Below, in pieces: positions 1-6,144 of a stretch of DNA of 6,413 nt. Where the stretch lies: the NCBI GenBank assembly GCA_048173955.1, contig DBEYOB010000165.1, positions 1-6,413 of the forward strand. The letters are read 5' to 3'. The stretch comes from CAZUFB01 sp048173955. Lineage in GTDB: Bacteria; Actinomycetota; Coriobacteriia; Coriobacteriales; UMGS124. The translations under genes and the position numbers were made by a program. The first letter of the stretch is position 1. The number at the start of each line of letters is the position of its first letter. Under the pieces are notes generated by a model. It saw nothing but the letters and a program-made list of their open reading frames with translations. It searched no databases and was not told the origin of the DNA.

Positions 1-2
1 AT

Positions 3-731
3 CCTGGCGGTCCCTCCCGCGCCGACGAGTGCCTCGCATGCCGCGACGTGCGCCTGCGCTACGGGCGCGGCGGGCCCTGGGTCCTCTTCGGCATGGACGC
101 CCGCGTGGCCCGGGGCAGCGTGCACGCCTTCGTCGGCGGCAACGGGTGCGGCAAGACGACCCTGCTCAAGACGCTCGCCGGCATCCTGAAACCCCAGCAT
201 GGGAGCGTGGTGAACCGCTGCTCGGCGCATCAGGCGTACCTCCCCCAGGACCCCAAGGCCCTCTTCGTCTGCGACTCGGTCGCCGAGGAGCTCGCCGAGT
301 GGCGCGGCCGCTGCGGCTACACGCCCGGCGACGAGGCGGCGGTGCTCGCGCGCCTCGGTCTGGAGGGGCTCGCCGACCGCCACCCCTACGACCTCTCCGG
401 AGGCCAGCAGCAGAAGCTCGCCCTCGCCAAGCTGCTGCTCAGCCGGCCCCGCCTGCTGCTGCTCGACGAGCCGACGAAGGGCCTCGACCCCGCTTCCCGC
501 GCTGAGACGGCCCTCCTCCTGCGCGCGCTCGCCGAAGAGGGCGCGACCGTTGCGTTCGCGACGCACGACCTCGACTTCGCATCGGTCGCGGCCGACGAGG
601 TGTCCCTCGTCTTCGACGGCCAGATCGCGTGCACCGAGCCCGTGGGGGACTTCTTCGCCCACAGCATGGTGTGGCGCCCGTCGCAGGCCTCGCGCTTCTA
701 CGGCGCGGTGCTCGAGGGGCTGGGGCGATGA
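3..731 (+). CDS. ECF transporter ATP-binding protein (EcfA type), 5' end missing
   Basis: ATPase of an energy-coupling factor importer; it hydrolyses ATP at the inner face of the membrane to drive vitamin uptake through a T component and an S component. All ABC motifs are visible, numbered from the GTG at 48: Walker A GGNGCGKTT (30-38), Q-loop YLPQD (Q67), signature LSGGQQQ (116-122), Walker B with DEPTKGLDP (D140, E141), and H-loop THD (H173). The reading frame is open from the window's left edge, and the residues before 48 (ACRDVRLRYG spans this point) form the first beta strand of an ABC domain. The GTG at 48 is therefore not the real start and the gene begins off-window. The protein could be the second half of a fused double ATPase, which ECF systems often have; this cannot be settled here. 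The stop overlaps the next start (ATGA, 728-731), so the two are translationally coupled. Confidence 0.9.
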   Translation, partial: PGGPSRADECLACRDVRLRYGRGGPWVLFGMDARVARGSVHAFVGGNGCGKTTLLKTLAGILKPQHGSVVNRCSAHQAYLPQDPKALFVCDSVAEELAEWRGRCGYTPGDEAAVLARLGLEGLADRHPYDLSGGQQQKLALAKLLLSRPRLLLLDEPTKGLDPASRAETALLLRALAEEGATVAFATHDLDFASVAADEVSLVFDGQIACTEPVGDFFAHSMVWRPSQASRFYGAVLEGLGR

Positions 732-1453
732 GGCGCGCGCTTATCGAGGCGGTCGCGCTGCTCGGCGTCCCGGCGACCTTGGCGGCATGCGAGCTCGCCG
801 GCGTCTACCAGACGGCCTTCCTCTCGCTGGCGGTCGTGGTCGCTGCGCTCACCGCCCTCTTCGCGCAGTACGATGCCTCCAAACCGCGCCTGCGCGACAT
901 CATGCCCGTCGCGGTGCTCGCGGCCCTCGCCGCCGCGGGGCGCATCCTGTTCGCGGCGTTCCCCAGCTTCAAGCCGGTCACCGCGGTCGCCGTGATCGCG
1001 GGCGCCGTGTTCGGCAGGAGGAGCGGCTTCATGGTGGGCGCCCTCGCCGCGCTCGCCTCCAACTTCTTCTTCGGCCAAGGCCCCTGGACCCCCTGGCAGA
1101 TGTATGCCTGGGGACTCGCCGGGTACGGCGCGGGACTCCTCGCCCAGGCGGGCCTGGCCGAGCGCCCTGGCGCCGTCGTGGCGTACGGCTTCGCCGCCTC
1201 CCTCGGTTTCGGCTTCATCATGAACTGCTGGACGTACCTGGGGTTCGTCCACGCCTCGGCCGGCGTGGGGCTGCTCGCCGTCTGCGCCTCGTCGCTGCCG
1301 TTCGACGCCGTCCACGGGATCGCGACCGCGGCGTTCCTCGTCGCGCTGTACCTGCCGTGGCGGCGCAAGCTGCTGCGCGTCGAGCGGCGCTACGGTCTCG
1401 CGGCCGCGCCCCCTTCCCCTTCCCCGCCGGACGACACGGAACGAACCCGTTGA
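728..1453 (+). CDS. ECF transporter S component, CbrT-like (putative cobalamin)
   Basis: Integral membrane substrate-binding subunit of an ECF importer, 241 residues with about six hydrophobic segments. These lie at roughly 5-24, 28-46, 58-78, 84-108, 126-145 and 150-205, the last long enough to hold more than one helix. The motifs GRILFAAFPSFKP (71-83) and SNFFFGQGPWTPWQM (111-125) belong to a subgroup of S components that I recall as the predicted or tested cobalamin transporter CbrT; the family call is firm and the substrate is inferred. The ATG at 728 overlaps the stop of the ATPase gene and is preceded by a G-rich stretch, so an in-frame ATG at 629 inside that gene is not needed. The basic cluster WRRKLLRVERR (211-221) followed by a Pro-rich tail suggests a cytoplasmic C terminus. 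Expression is with the upstream ATPase; no cobalamin riboswitch is visible in this part of the operon. Confidence 0.85.
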   Translation: MRRALIEAVALLGVPATLAACELAGVYQTAFLSLAVVVAALTALFAQYDASKPRLRDIMPVAVLAALAAAGRILFAAFPSFKPVTAVAVIAGAVFGRRSGFMVGALAALASNFFFGQGPWTPWQMYAWGLAGYGAGLLAQAGLAERPGAVVAYGFAASLGFGFIMNCWTYLGFVHASAGVGLLAVCASSLPFDAVHGIATAAFLVALYLPWRRKLLRVERRYGLAAAPPSPSPPDDTERTR

Positions 1454-1479
1454 GACGAAGCTCATTGCATGGAGCCACC

Positions 1480-1508
1480 TTGACAGACGCCCCCGCAAGG
1501 CGCACCAT
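1480..1508 (+). promoter_or_regulatory. possible promoter for the M56 peptidase gene
   Basis: A perfect TTGACA (1480-1485) is followed after 17 bases by CACCAT (1503-1508), which matches TATAAT at only three positions. It is the best sigma70-like arrangement in the 143-base gap between the S component gene and the peptidase gene. The weak -10 makes this tentative. Confidence 0.3.
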
Positions 1509-1529
1509 CGCCTTCAAGTTCGGTTCAGC

Positions 1530-1556
1530 CCCGCCGCCCCGCTTCGCCGCGGCGGG
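1530..1556 (+). repeat. GC-rich inverted repeat in the leader of the peptidase gene
   Basis: CCCGCCGC (1530-1537) and GCGGCGGG (1549-1556) form a perfect 8-bp stem around an 11-base loop, ending 29 bases before the ribosome binding site. There is no T run after it, so it is not a convincing intrinsic terminator. It may be a leader hairpin or just compositional chance in GC-rich DNA. Confidence 0.4.
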
Positions 1557-1585
1557 CAGCGGTCGGCCCGCGCCGTCCGGCGCAT

Positions 1586-1591
1586 AGGAGG
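1586..1591 (+). promoter_or_regulatory. ribosome binding site of the M56 peptidase gene
   Basis: A full AGGAGG lies five bases before the ATG at 1597. This spacing fixes the start there and not at the in-frame ATG at 1603. Confidence 0.85.
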
Positions 1592-1596
1592 TTCCC

Positions 1597-3570
1597 ATGG
1601 ACATGGCACTGATGTGCCTTCAGGGTTCGGCCATGATCGTCGTCGTGCTCATCGTTCGCGCGCTGTTCCTGCACCGGCTGCCCAAGGCGGCATTCATGGC
1701 CCTGTGGCTCGTCGTGCTCGTCCGCCTGCTCGTCCCCGTCTCGATCCCCGCGCCCGCCAACGTCTGGTCCATGATCGAGAACGGCCTGATGAACGCCGGC
1801 ATCGAGGCGACGGCAACCCCCGAGGAACCGGTCGACGCCGCGGCGGAGCCGTCCGACCCCTCCGAGGCGTCGCCTTCGACCGGACTCCGCTCCGACCCCG
1901 CGTCCGGGGGCGCGCTCCTCGGCGCGGACACGGCGGTGCAGGAAGACGCAGGTGCCGCACCCTCCCCGACCGACGCCGCGGCACCCGGGTGGATCGGCGT
2001 CGTCAACTTCGTCTGGATCGGCGGCTGCGTCGCCGTCGGCGCGTTCATGCTCGCCGGCTACCTGCGCCACGCGCGGCGCTTCGCGGCGGCCGCGCCCGTC
2101 ACGCGCGGGGAGGCGCGCGAATGGCTCGCCGCCCACCCGCTGCGCCGGCCGCTTCAGATCAAGGAGACCGCCGTCCCCTCCCCGCTGACCGTCGGCGTGT
2201 TCCGGCCGGTCATCCTCGTTCCCTACGACTTCGACTGGAACGACCCCACGCGGTCGGCCCTCGTGCTCGAGCACGAGTTCGTCCACGTCGCGCGGTTCGA
2301 CAACGCCCTGAAGGTCCTGCTCGCGCTCGCCGCATGCACGTTCTGGTTCAACCCGCTCGTCTGGGCGATGTACGCCTGCGTCAACCGCGACATCGAGCTC
2401 TCGTGCGACGAGCGCGTCGCCCGCATGCTCAACGGGCAGGGCCGCTCGTCGTACGCACACGCCCTCATCGACGCCGCGTCGCGGCAGACGTCGGTCGGCC
2501 CGGCGTTCAGCGCGTTCGGCAAGAGCGCCATCGAGGAGCGCGTCACCGCCCTCGCCAAGGTGCGCTTCCACACGGCGAAGGGGCTCGCCGCGACGATCTG
2601 CCTCGCCGTCGCCATGGTCGCGGCGTTCGCCACCACCGCACCCGCGTCCTGGGAAGGCCCCCTCGCGCAGACCGACGGCGACACGCTTGCGCAGGTCGAC
2701 GAGAAGAAGATCGAGAGCACCGACCCGAGCCTGTTCTATGCCACCTACTCCATCGAGGGCGGAATCCGCCTGATCGCCCCCCATTACACGGTGGACATGC
2801 CGAGCTCCGCCTTCGCCGGCAAGCCCGTGTTCTCCTACGAACCCGCAGGTTCCGTGACCGTCCGCAGCGACGCGCGCGACGTGCTCACCGTGGCGGACTC
2901 GGCGACGGGCGAGGTCCTCTGGGTCGTCTACACCGTCCACTGGGACCATGCCTCCGGGGCCTTCCTCGACTCGATGATGGATTCCGACGGGTACGCCTGC
3001 ATAAACGCGGGATCCTCCGTCGGGGAGACCACCTCCGGGAAGATGGTCGTGCTCGGCGCACCCGCGTCGGAGGCGACCACCGACGACGCGCTTCGGGACG
3101 GGTTCTCCGGCGGCAGGTTCCCCACGGTGCGCGCCGAGGGGCTGTTTGCGAAGGTCTGGGGGCTTCCCTCCGTCACCGACGTCGCCGCGACGCTGCTCAA
3201 GCAGGCCGACTACCGGGCGTTCGGCACCTACGCGGTCGCCGAGGAAAACGGCACGCGCATCGTGACGGATGACTTCTCGGTGCTCGTCCCCGCCGCATAC
3301 CCCGCCGACGAGCTCGCGGTGCGCTACGAGGAATGGGAGGGTGCGGACGGGAAGACCCGGTATCGCCTTAGCATCGCCCTCCCCGACGGCCGCCGGTTCG
3401 TCGCCGAGTCCGCCCCCGACGGCGCCGAGAGATCCCCCAACGCCGTCATGGCGCCCATGTCCGCGTCGGCATCGCGGGGCGACGGCATGGCAGTCTCCAT
3501 CAGCTCCCTGTCCCCCGACACCGACTCCGCCGACCTCCAGGTCTTCGCCGGCTGGGTCGAGGCAGCATAG
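1597..3570 (+). CDS. M56 family (BlaR1/MecR1-like) membrane zinc metallopeptidase with extracytoplasmic domain
   Basis: Likely a membrane signalling protease of the BlaR1/MecR1 type, which cleaves a cytoplasmic repressor when its outer domain senses a signal. Layout of the 657 residues: hydrophobic segments near 8-24 and 31-50; an acidic Pro/Ala/Ser-rich linker (about 51-131); a third segment (132-156); the zinc protease domain (about 157-328); a fourth segment (329-348); and a C-terminal domain of about 309 residues, predicted outside. The catalytic site is intact: HEFVH (226-230, H226/E227/H230), followed by ARFDN, and E267 with CDE (270-272). No S-x-x-K occurs in the C-terminal domain, so it is not the penicillin-binding sensor of BlaR1 and its ligand is unknown. 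No BlaI/MecI repressor gene sits next to it, although such pairs are usual. It may share a transcript with dsdA, 42 bases downstream. The peptidase family is secure; the signalling role is inferred. Confidence 0.88.
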   Translation: MDMALMCLQGSAMIVVVLIVRALFLHRLPKAAFMALWLVVLVRLLVPVSIPAPANVWSMIENGLMNAGIEATATPEEPVDAAAEPSDPSEASPSTGLRSDPASGGALLGADTAVQEDAGAAPSPTDAAAPGWIGVVNFVWIGGCVAVGAFMLAGYLRHARRFAAAAPVTRGEAREWLAAHPLRRPLQIKETAVPSPLTVGVFRPVILVPYDFDWNDPTRSALVLEHEFVHVARFDNALKVLLALAACTFWFNPLVWAMYACVNRDIELSCDERVARMLNGQGRSSYAHALIDAASRQTSVGPAFSAFGKSAIEERVTALAKVRFHTAKGLAATICLAVAMVAAFATTAPASWEGPLAQTDGDTLAQVDEKKIESTDPSLFYATYSIEGGIRLIAPHYTVDMPSSAFAGKPVFSYEPAGSVTVRSDARDVLTVADSATGEVLWVVYTVHWDHASGAFLDSMMDSDGYACINAGSSVGETTSGKMVVLGAPASEATTDDALRDGFSGGRFPTVRAEGLFAKVWGLPSVTDVAATLLKQADYRAFGTYAVAEENGTRIVTDDFSVLVPAAYPADELAVRYEEWEGADGKTRYRLSIALPDGRRFVAESAPDGAERSPNAVMAPMSASASRGDGMAVSISSLSPDTDSADLQVFAGWVEAA

Positions 3571-3599
3571 ACAGGCGGCCCAAACGCGACCGGCACCGA

Positions 3600-3606
3600 G
3601 AAAGGA
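3600..3606 (+). promoter_or_regulatory. ribosome binding site of dsdA
   Basis: GAAAGGA lies six bases before the ATG at 3613 and supports that start. The gap to the preceding stop is only 42 bases and shows no terminator or clear promoter, so readthrough from the peptidase gene is likely. Confidence 0.65.
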
Positions 3607-3612
3607 CGCACC

Positions 3613-4926
3613 ATGACGAACCCCGCCGTCGAGCAGTTCTCCCAGGCATGCGAGCTGGGCTGGGCCAACCCGAGGCTCCTGCCGTTCGACGCGGTGCGCG
3701 CCCTGTGCGACCTCGTCGTCCCCGACTCGGCCATCGCCGACGCCGCCGCGCGTCTCGAGCGCTTCGCCCCCTTCCTCGAGCGCGCGTTTCCCGAGACCCG
3801 CGCGACCGGCGGCCTCATCGAGTCGCCCCTCCGCGAGATTCCCGCGATGCGCGACGCCCTCGCGGGGACGTGTGGGACGACCCTGCCCGGACGCCTCTTC
3901 CTCAAGATGGACAGCCATCTGGCCATAGCGGGCTCCGTGAAGGCGCGCGGCGGCATCTACGAGGTGCTCAAGCATGCCGAGGACCTCGCCCTGAAAGCCG
4001 GCCTCATCCGCGTCGGCGACGACTACGCCGCGCTCGCCGGACCCGCCGCGCGGGAGCTCTTCGGACGCCACACCGTTCAGGTCGGCTCGACCGGGAACCT
4101 GGGCCTGTCGATCGGCATCGCGAGCGCCGCGCTCGGGTTCCGCGCGGTCGTGCACATGTCGGCCGACGCCAAGCAGTGGAAGAAGGACCTGCTGCGCGAG
4201 AAGGGCGTCGAGGTTGTCGAGTACGCCGACGACTATTCGCGCGCCGTGCGCGAGGGCAGGGCCGCCTCCGACGCCGACCCGACGAGCTACTTCGTCGACG
4301 ACGAGCGCTCGGTCGACCTGTTCTGCGGCTACGCCGTCGCCGCCGGCCGCCTGAAAGCCCAGCTCGACGGCATGGGAATCGCGGTCGATGCCGACCACCC
4401 TCTGCTCGTCTACCTCCCCGCCGGCGTGGGCGGCGCCCCGGGCGGGGTCTCCTACGGCCTCAAGCGGCTCTTCGGGGACGACGCGCACTGCTTCTTCTGC
4501 GAGCCGGCGCAGTGCCCCTCGGTCACCCTGGGCATCGCGACGCAGCTGTTCGAGCGCGCCAACGTCCGCGACTTCGGCCTGAGCGGCCAGACCGAGGCGG
4601 ACGGGCTCGCTTGCGCGTCGCCGTCGGGCTTCGTGACGCGCATCATGACGAACCTCCTCTCGGGCTCGTTCACCGTGAGCGACGCGCACCTCTTCGACTA
4701 CATGCGCCTGCTGCACGCCAGCGAGGGCATCGACATCGAGCCGTCGTCGTGCGCCGCGTTCGCCGGGCCCGCCGGCCTGCTCGCCCATCCTGAGACCGCC
4801 GCCTACTGCGCGGCGCACGGCCTGGACCCCGGGCGACTCTCCTGCGCGACGCACGTCGCCTGGGCGACGGGCGGGGCGCTCGTGCCGCCCGAAATCATGG
4901 CCGGCTACCTGGCGACGTACCTGTAA
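3613..4926 (+). CDS. dsdA: D-serine ammonia-lyase (D-serine dehydratase)
   Basis: PLP-dependent cytoplasmic enzyme converting D-serine to pyruvate and ammonia, used to detoxify D-serine or as a carbon and nitrogen source. The protein has 437 residues, close to the 442 of E. coli DsdA, and aligns along its whole length. The PLP-binding lysine is K110 in GSVKARGG; the cofactor phosphate loop is GSTGNLGLS (158-166); a second glycine-rich loop is PAGVGGAPGG (269-278), where I recall E. coli having PCGVGGGPGG. Later conserved blocks include ADGLA, SGFV and the C-terminal ATHVAWATGG. All parts needed for activity appear present. The usual enterobacterial partners, the regulator DsdC and permease DsdX, are not in the window. 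The gene follows the M56 peptidase closely and converges with mntP. A related fold-type II amino-acid dehydratase with a different preferred substrate is possible but less likely. Confidence 0.93.
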   Translation: MTNPAVEQFSQACELGWANPRLLPFDAVRALCDLVVPDSAIADAAARLERFAPFLERAFPETRATGGLIESPLREIPAMRDALAGTCGTTLPGRLFLKMDSHLAIAGSVKARGGIYEVLKHAEDLALKAGLIRVGDDYAALAGPAARELFGRHTVQVGSTGNLGLSIGIASAALGFRAVVHMSADAKQWKKDLLREKGVEVVEYADDYSRAVREGRAASDADPTSYFVDDERSVDLFCGYAVAAGRLKAQLDGMGIAVDADHPLLVYLPAGVGGAPGGVSYGLKRLFGDDAHCFFCEPAQCPSVTLGIATQLFERANVRDFGLSGQTEADGLACASPSGFVTRIMTNLLSGSFTVSDAHLFDYMRLLHASEGIDIEPSSCAAFAGPAGLLAHPETAAYCAAHGLDPGRLSCATHVAWATGGALVPPEIMAGYLATYL

Positions 4927-4971
4927 GCCCGCAGACGCCGGGGCGCAAACGGCAGCGCTCCACAGCAGGCG

Positions 4972-4998
4972 ATGCCCCGACGGCCCCCGCCGGGGCAT
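4972..4998. terminator. hairpin between convergent dsdA and mntP, possible bidirectional terminator
   Basis: ATGCCCCG (4972-4979) and CGGGGCAT (4991-4998) make a perfect 8-bp stem with an 11-base loop, 46 bases after the dsdA stop and 38 bases after the mntP stop. Neither side has a T run, so it is not a classical intrinsic terminator. The place between two converging genes is what suggests the role. Confidence 0.45.
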
Positions 4999-5003
4999 GA
5001 CAT

Positions 5004-5033
5004 CGCCGGGGCGCGCGTCGCCGGGACGCGCGT
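5004..5033. repeat. two tandem 15-bp repeats beside the mntP stop
   Basis: Copies at 5004-5018 and 5019-5033 read CGCCGGGGCGCGCGT and CGCCGGGACGCGCGT, differing at one base. The GCCGGGGC core also occurs at 4936-4943 and 4989-4996. The array ends two bases before the mntP stop codon. It probably reflects slippage or local duplication. Confidence 0.6.
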
Positions 5034-5035
5034 CG

Positions 5036-5767
5036 CTACAGCGCGATGATCCCCAGGTGCTCGAGCAGGATCTTGAGCCCGATGAGGATGAGCACGACGC
5101 CGCCGACGACGGACGCCGGCTTTTCAAAGCGCGCGCCGAACTGGTTGCCCAGAACGACGCCGCCCAGGGAGAGGACAAAGGTCGTCGCGCCGATGAGCGC
5201 GACGGCGGGCACGATGTCGACCTGCAGGAACGCGAAGGTGATTCCGACGGCGAGCGCGTCGATCGAGGTCGCAATCGCCATGAGGACGAGCTCGCGCATG
5301 TCGAGCCGCTCCTTGGCCTCGCCGGTTGCCTGCCACGCCTCACCGGAATCGCCCGTCGCCCCGGCGACCGCTGCCCCAGCGCCCGACGTTCCGGCGGCCT
5401 CAGTCCCGGCGCCCACGGTCCCGCCGCTCGACGTTCCGGCGGCCTCAGCCCCGGCCTCCCCTTCCGCCGCGGCGCCGTCCCCGGCCCCTGCTTCGCCGTG
5501 CAGCGCCTCCCAGAGCATCTTGCCGCCGATGAAGGCGAGCAGCACGAAGGCAATCCAATGGTCAACCGGGGTGATGTACTGCTCGAACTGCGTGCCCAAC
5601 GCCCAGCCCACGAGCGGCATGAGCGCCTGGAACCCGCCGAACATCAACGCGATCACCAGGGCGTGCCGGTAGTTCACTCGCTTCATGGCAAGGCCCTTGC
5701 AGACGGCGACCGCGAAAGCGTCCATTGACAGACCGACGCCGATCAAAAGCAGCTCGACAAATCCCAT
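5036..5767 (-). CDS. mntP: manganese efflux pump MntP with expanded central loop
   Basis: Membrane exporter that removes excess Mn2+ from the cytoplasm. The protein has two homologous halves of three helices, each with a conserved acidic motif: SMDAFAVAVCKGL (D16) in the first and SIDALAVGITFAF (D170) in the second. DHWIAFVLLAFIGGKMLWE (69-87) and FLQVDIVPA (180-188) also match E. coli MntP. The length is 243 residues against about 188 for E. coli; the extra length is one insertion, about residues 91-150, between the halves. It is rich in Ala, Gly, Thr and Glu, has no Lys or Arg until its end, and contains a repeated EAAGTS segment. The start at 5767 fits the family N terminus and has AGGAG nine bases before it. 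The frame is open upstream to 6043, but that part runs through the terminator and riboswitch and is non-coding or at most partly translated. Control by Mn2+ through the leader is strongly indicated. Confidence 0.93.
   Translation of the reverse strand: MGFVELLLIGVGLSMDAFAVAVCKGLAMKRVNYRHALVIALMFGGFQALMPLVGWALGTQFEQYITPVDHWIAFVLLAFIGGKMLWEALHGEAGAGDGAAAEGEAGAEAAGTSSGGTVGAGTEAAGTSGAGAAVAGATGDSGEAWQATGEAKERLDMRELVLMAIATSIDALAVGITFAFLQVDIVPAVALIGATTFVLSLGGVVLGNQFGARFEKPASVVGGVVLILIGLKILLEHLGIIAL
5384..5455 (-). repeat. in-frame direct repeat inside mntP
   Basis: Two 27-bp copies, 5384-5410 and 5429-5455, differ at one base and start 45 bp (15 codons) apart. They encode the duplicated EAAGTS stretch in the loop that makes this MntP longer than usual. 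The frame is kept, which suggests expansion by duplication within the gene. Confidence 0.85.
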
Positions 5768-5776
5768 GCTCTCCCT

Positions 5777-5781
5777 CTCCT
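5777..5781 (-). promoter_or_regulatory. ribosome binding site of mntP
   Basis: AGGAG on the minus strand ends nine bases before the ATG at 5767. A second purine-rich GGGAG (5771-5775) is only three bases from the ATG. Together they support 5767 as the main start. Confidence 0.65.
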
Positions 5782-5815
5782 GTCCTCTCCCGCCGCACCT
5801 GCGCCTACCAGGCCC

Positions 5816-5834
5816 GTGCGCTCCCGCAGCGCAC
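5816..5834 (-). repeat. hairpin in the mntP leader
   Basis: A perfect 7-bp inverted repeat, 5816-5822 with 5828-5834 (AGTGCGC-type arms, loop of five), lies about 50 bases ahead of the mntP start and downstream of the leader terminator. It overlaps the degenerate unit of the 15-bp tandem array. A possible effect on translation is only inferred. Confidence 0.5.
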
Positions 5835-5880
5835 CCTCCCATGGCGCGCTCTCCCATGGCGCGCCCTCCCGTGGCGCGCA
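5821..5880 (-). repeat. four 15-bp tandem repeats in the mntP leader
   Basis: Three near-identical units (5836-5850, 5851-5865, 5866-5880; plus-strand form CTCCCATGGCGCGCY with small changes) and one degenerate unit (5821-5835, 11 of 15 matching). On the mRNA strand each unit supplies GGGAG. Two full sets of GGGAG, eight bases and ATG result, with ATGs at 5857-5855 and 5842-5840. Both ATGs are in frame with mntP and no stop intervenes. Confidence 0.85.
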
Positions 5881-5881
5881 C

Positions 5882-5911
5882 AAAAAAGCACCGACGCGCG
5901 GGCATCGGTGC
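5882..5911 (-). terminator. intrinsic terminator in the mntP leader (riboswitch expression platform)
   Basis: On the minus strand GCACCGA (5911-5905) pairs perfectly with TCGGTGC (5894-5888) across a 10-base loop and is followed directly by six T (5887-5882). This is a classical Rho-independent terminator placed between the riboswitch aptamer and the mntP coding region, so it can stop transcription before the gene when the aptamer is empty. Confidence 0.92.
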
Positions 5912-5948
5912 TTCGCAAAAAGGCACGGTGCAACAAGGGCGCGTCGCA

Positions 5949-6073
5949 CCGCAAGTCTCGTCATCATGGCCGGCCAGCCTCGCTTCGAGGCAGCATGTTG
6001 ACACGGCCGCGCATCCCTGCGGCAAAGCCCGGCCTTGCGGCACGGCTTGGATGCGCCGACTACTCCCCTACGG
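5949..6073 (-). ncRNA. yybP-ykoY manganese riboswitch
   Basis: Cis-acting RNA that binds Mn2+ and controls the downstream exporter. On the minus strand the start carries the hallmark GGGGAGTAG (about 6069-6061), enclosed by a closing helix P1: CCGTAGG (6073-6067) with CTTGCGG (5955-5949), seven pairs including G-U. Next comes a hairpin with GCGCATCC/GGATGCGC arms (6056-6049 with 6016-6009), an inner AAGCC/GGCTT helix and a GCAA tetraloop. A second arm is closed by GGCCG/CGGCC (6008-6004 with 5972-5968) with an internal loop containing GTGTCAACAT (6004-5995), much like the E. coli mntP leader as I recall it, then a GCCTCG/CGAGGC stem. The 3' end GACGAGACTTGCGG resembles the conserved GCAAGACC end. 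mntP downstream is the standard target. Boundaries are set by eye. Confidence 0.9.
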
Positions 6074-6074
6074 G

Positions 6075-6090
6075 TGGGTGAACTATACCA
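6075..6090 (-). promoter_or_regulatory. extended -10 promoter of mntP
   Basis: TGGTATAGT (6090-6082) is a good extended -10: TATAGT at 6087-6082 with TG one base upstream. No good -35 is seen; at 17-base spacing the hexamer is TTCCGC, which agrees with extended -10 promoters needing little -35. Initiation about seven bases on, near the A at 6075, would start the RNA two bases before riboswitch helix P1. The untranslated leader is then about 308 nt. Confidence 0.75.
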
Positions 6091-6144
6091 CAGCCCGGCC
6101 GGTCGCGGAAGAAGGTGCCCCGGCGGCGGGGCCGCGCGGGAGGA

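Noticed and set aside
29..505. 158-codon plus-strand frame inside the ECF ATPase
   Set aside because: Arg/Pro-rich out-of-frame shadow of a gene with complete ABC motifs.
48..731. GTG at 48 as the true start of the ATPase
   Set aside because: It would remove the first beta strand of the ABC domain, and the frame is open with plausible coding sequence to the window edge.
1530..1556. Terminator after the S component gene
   Set aside because: A good stem, but no T run and close to the next ribosome binding site; left as an inverted repeat.
1525..5565. A 1346-codon open frame on the minus strand across the peptidase, dsdA and part of mntP
   Set aside because: It runs antisense to genes with clear family motifs and its product is a Gly/Arg/Val-rich sequence with no recognisable domain. 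Long antisense frames are common in GC-rich genes.
5768..6043. A 92-codon N-terminal extension of mntP
   Set aside because: It would translate the riboswitch and terminator, has no MntP similarity, and the conserved N terminus begins at 5767. Short extensions from 5857 or 5842 are kept only as a finding.
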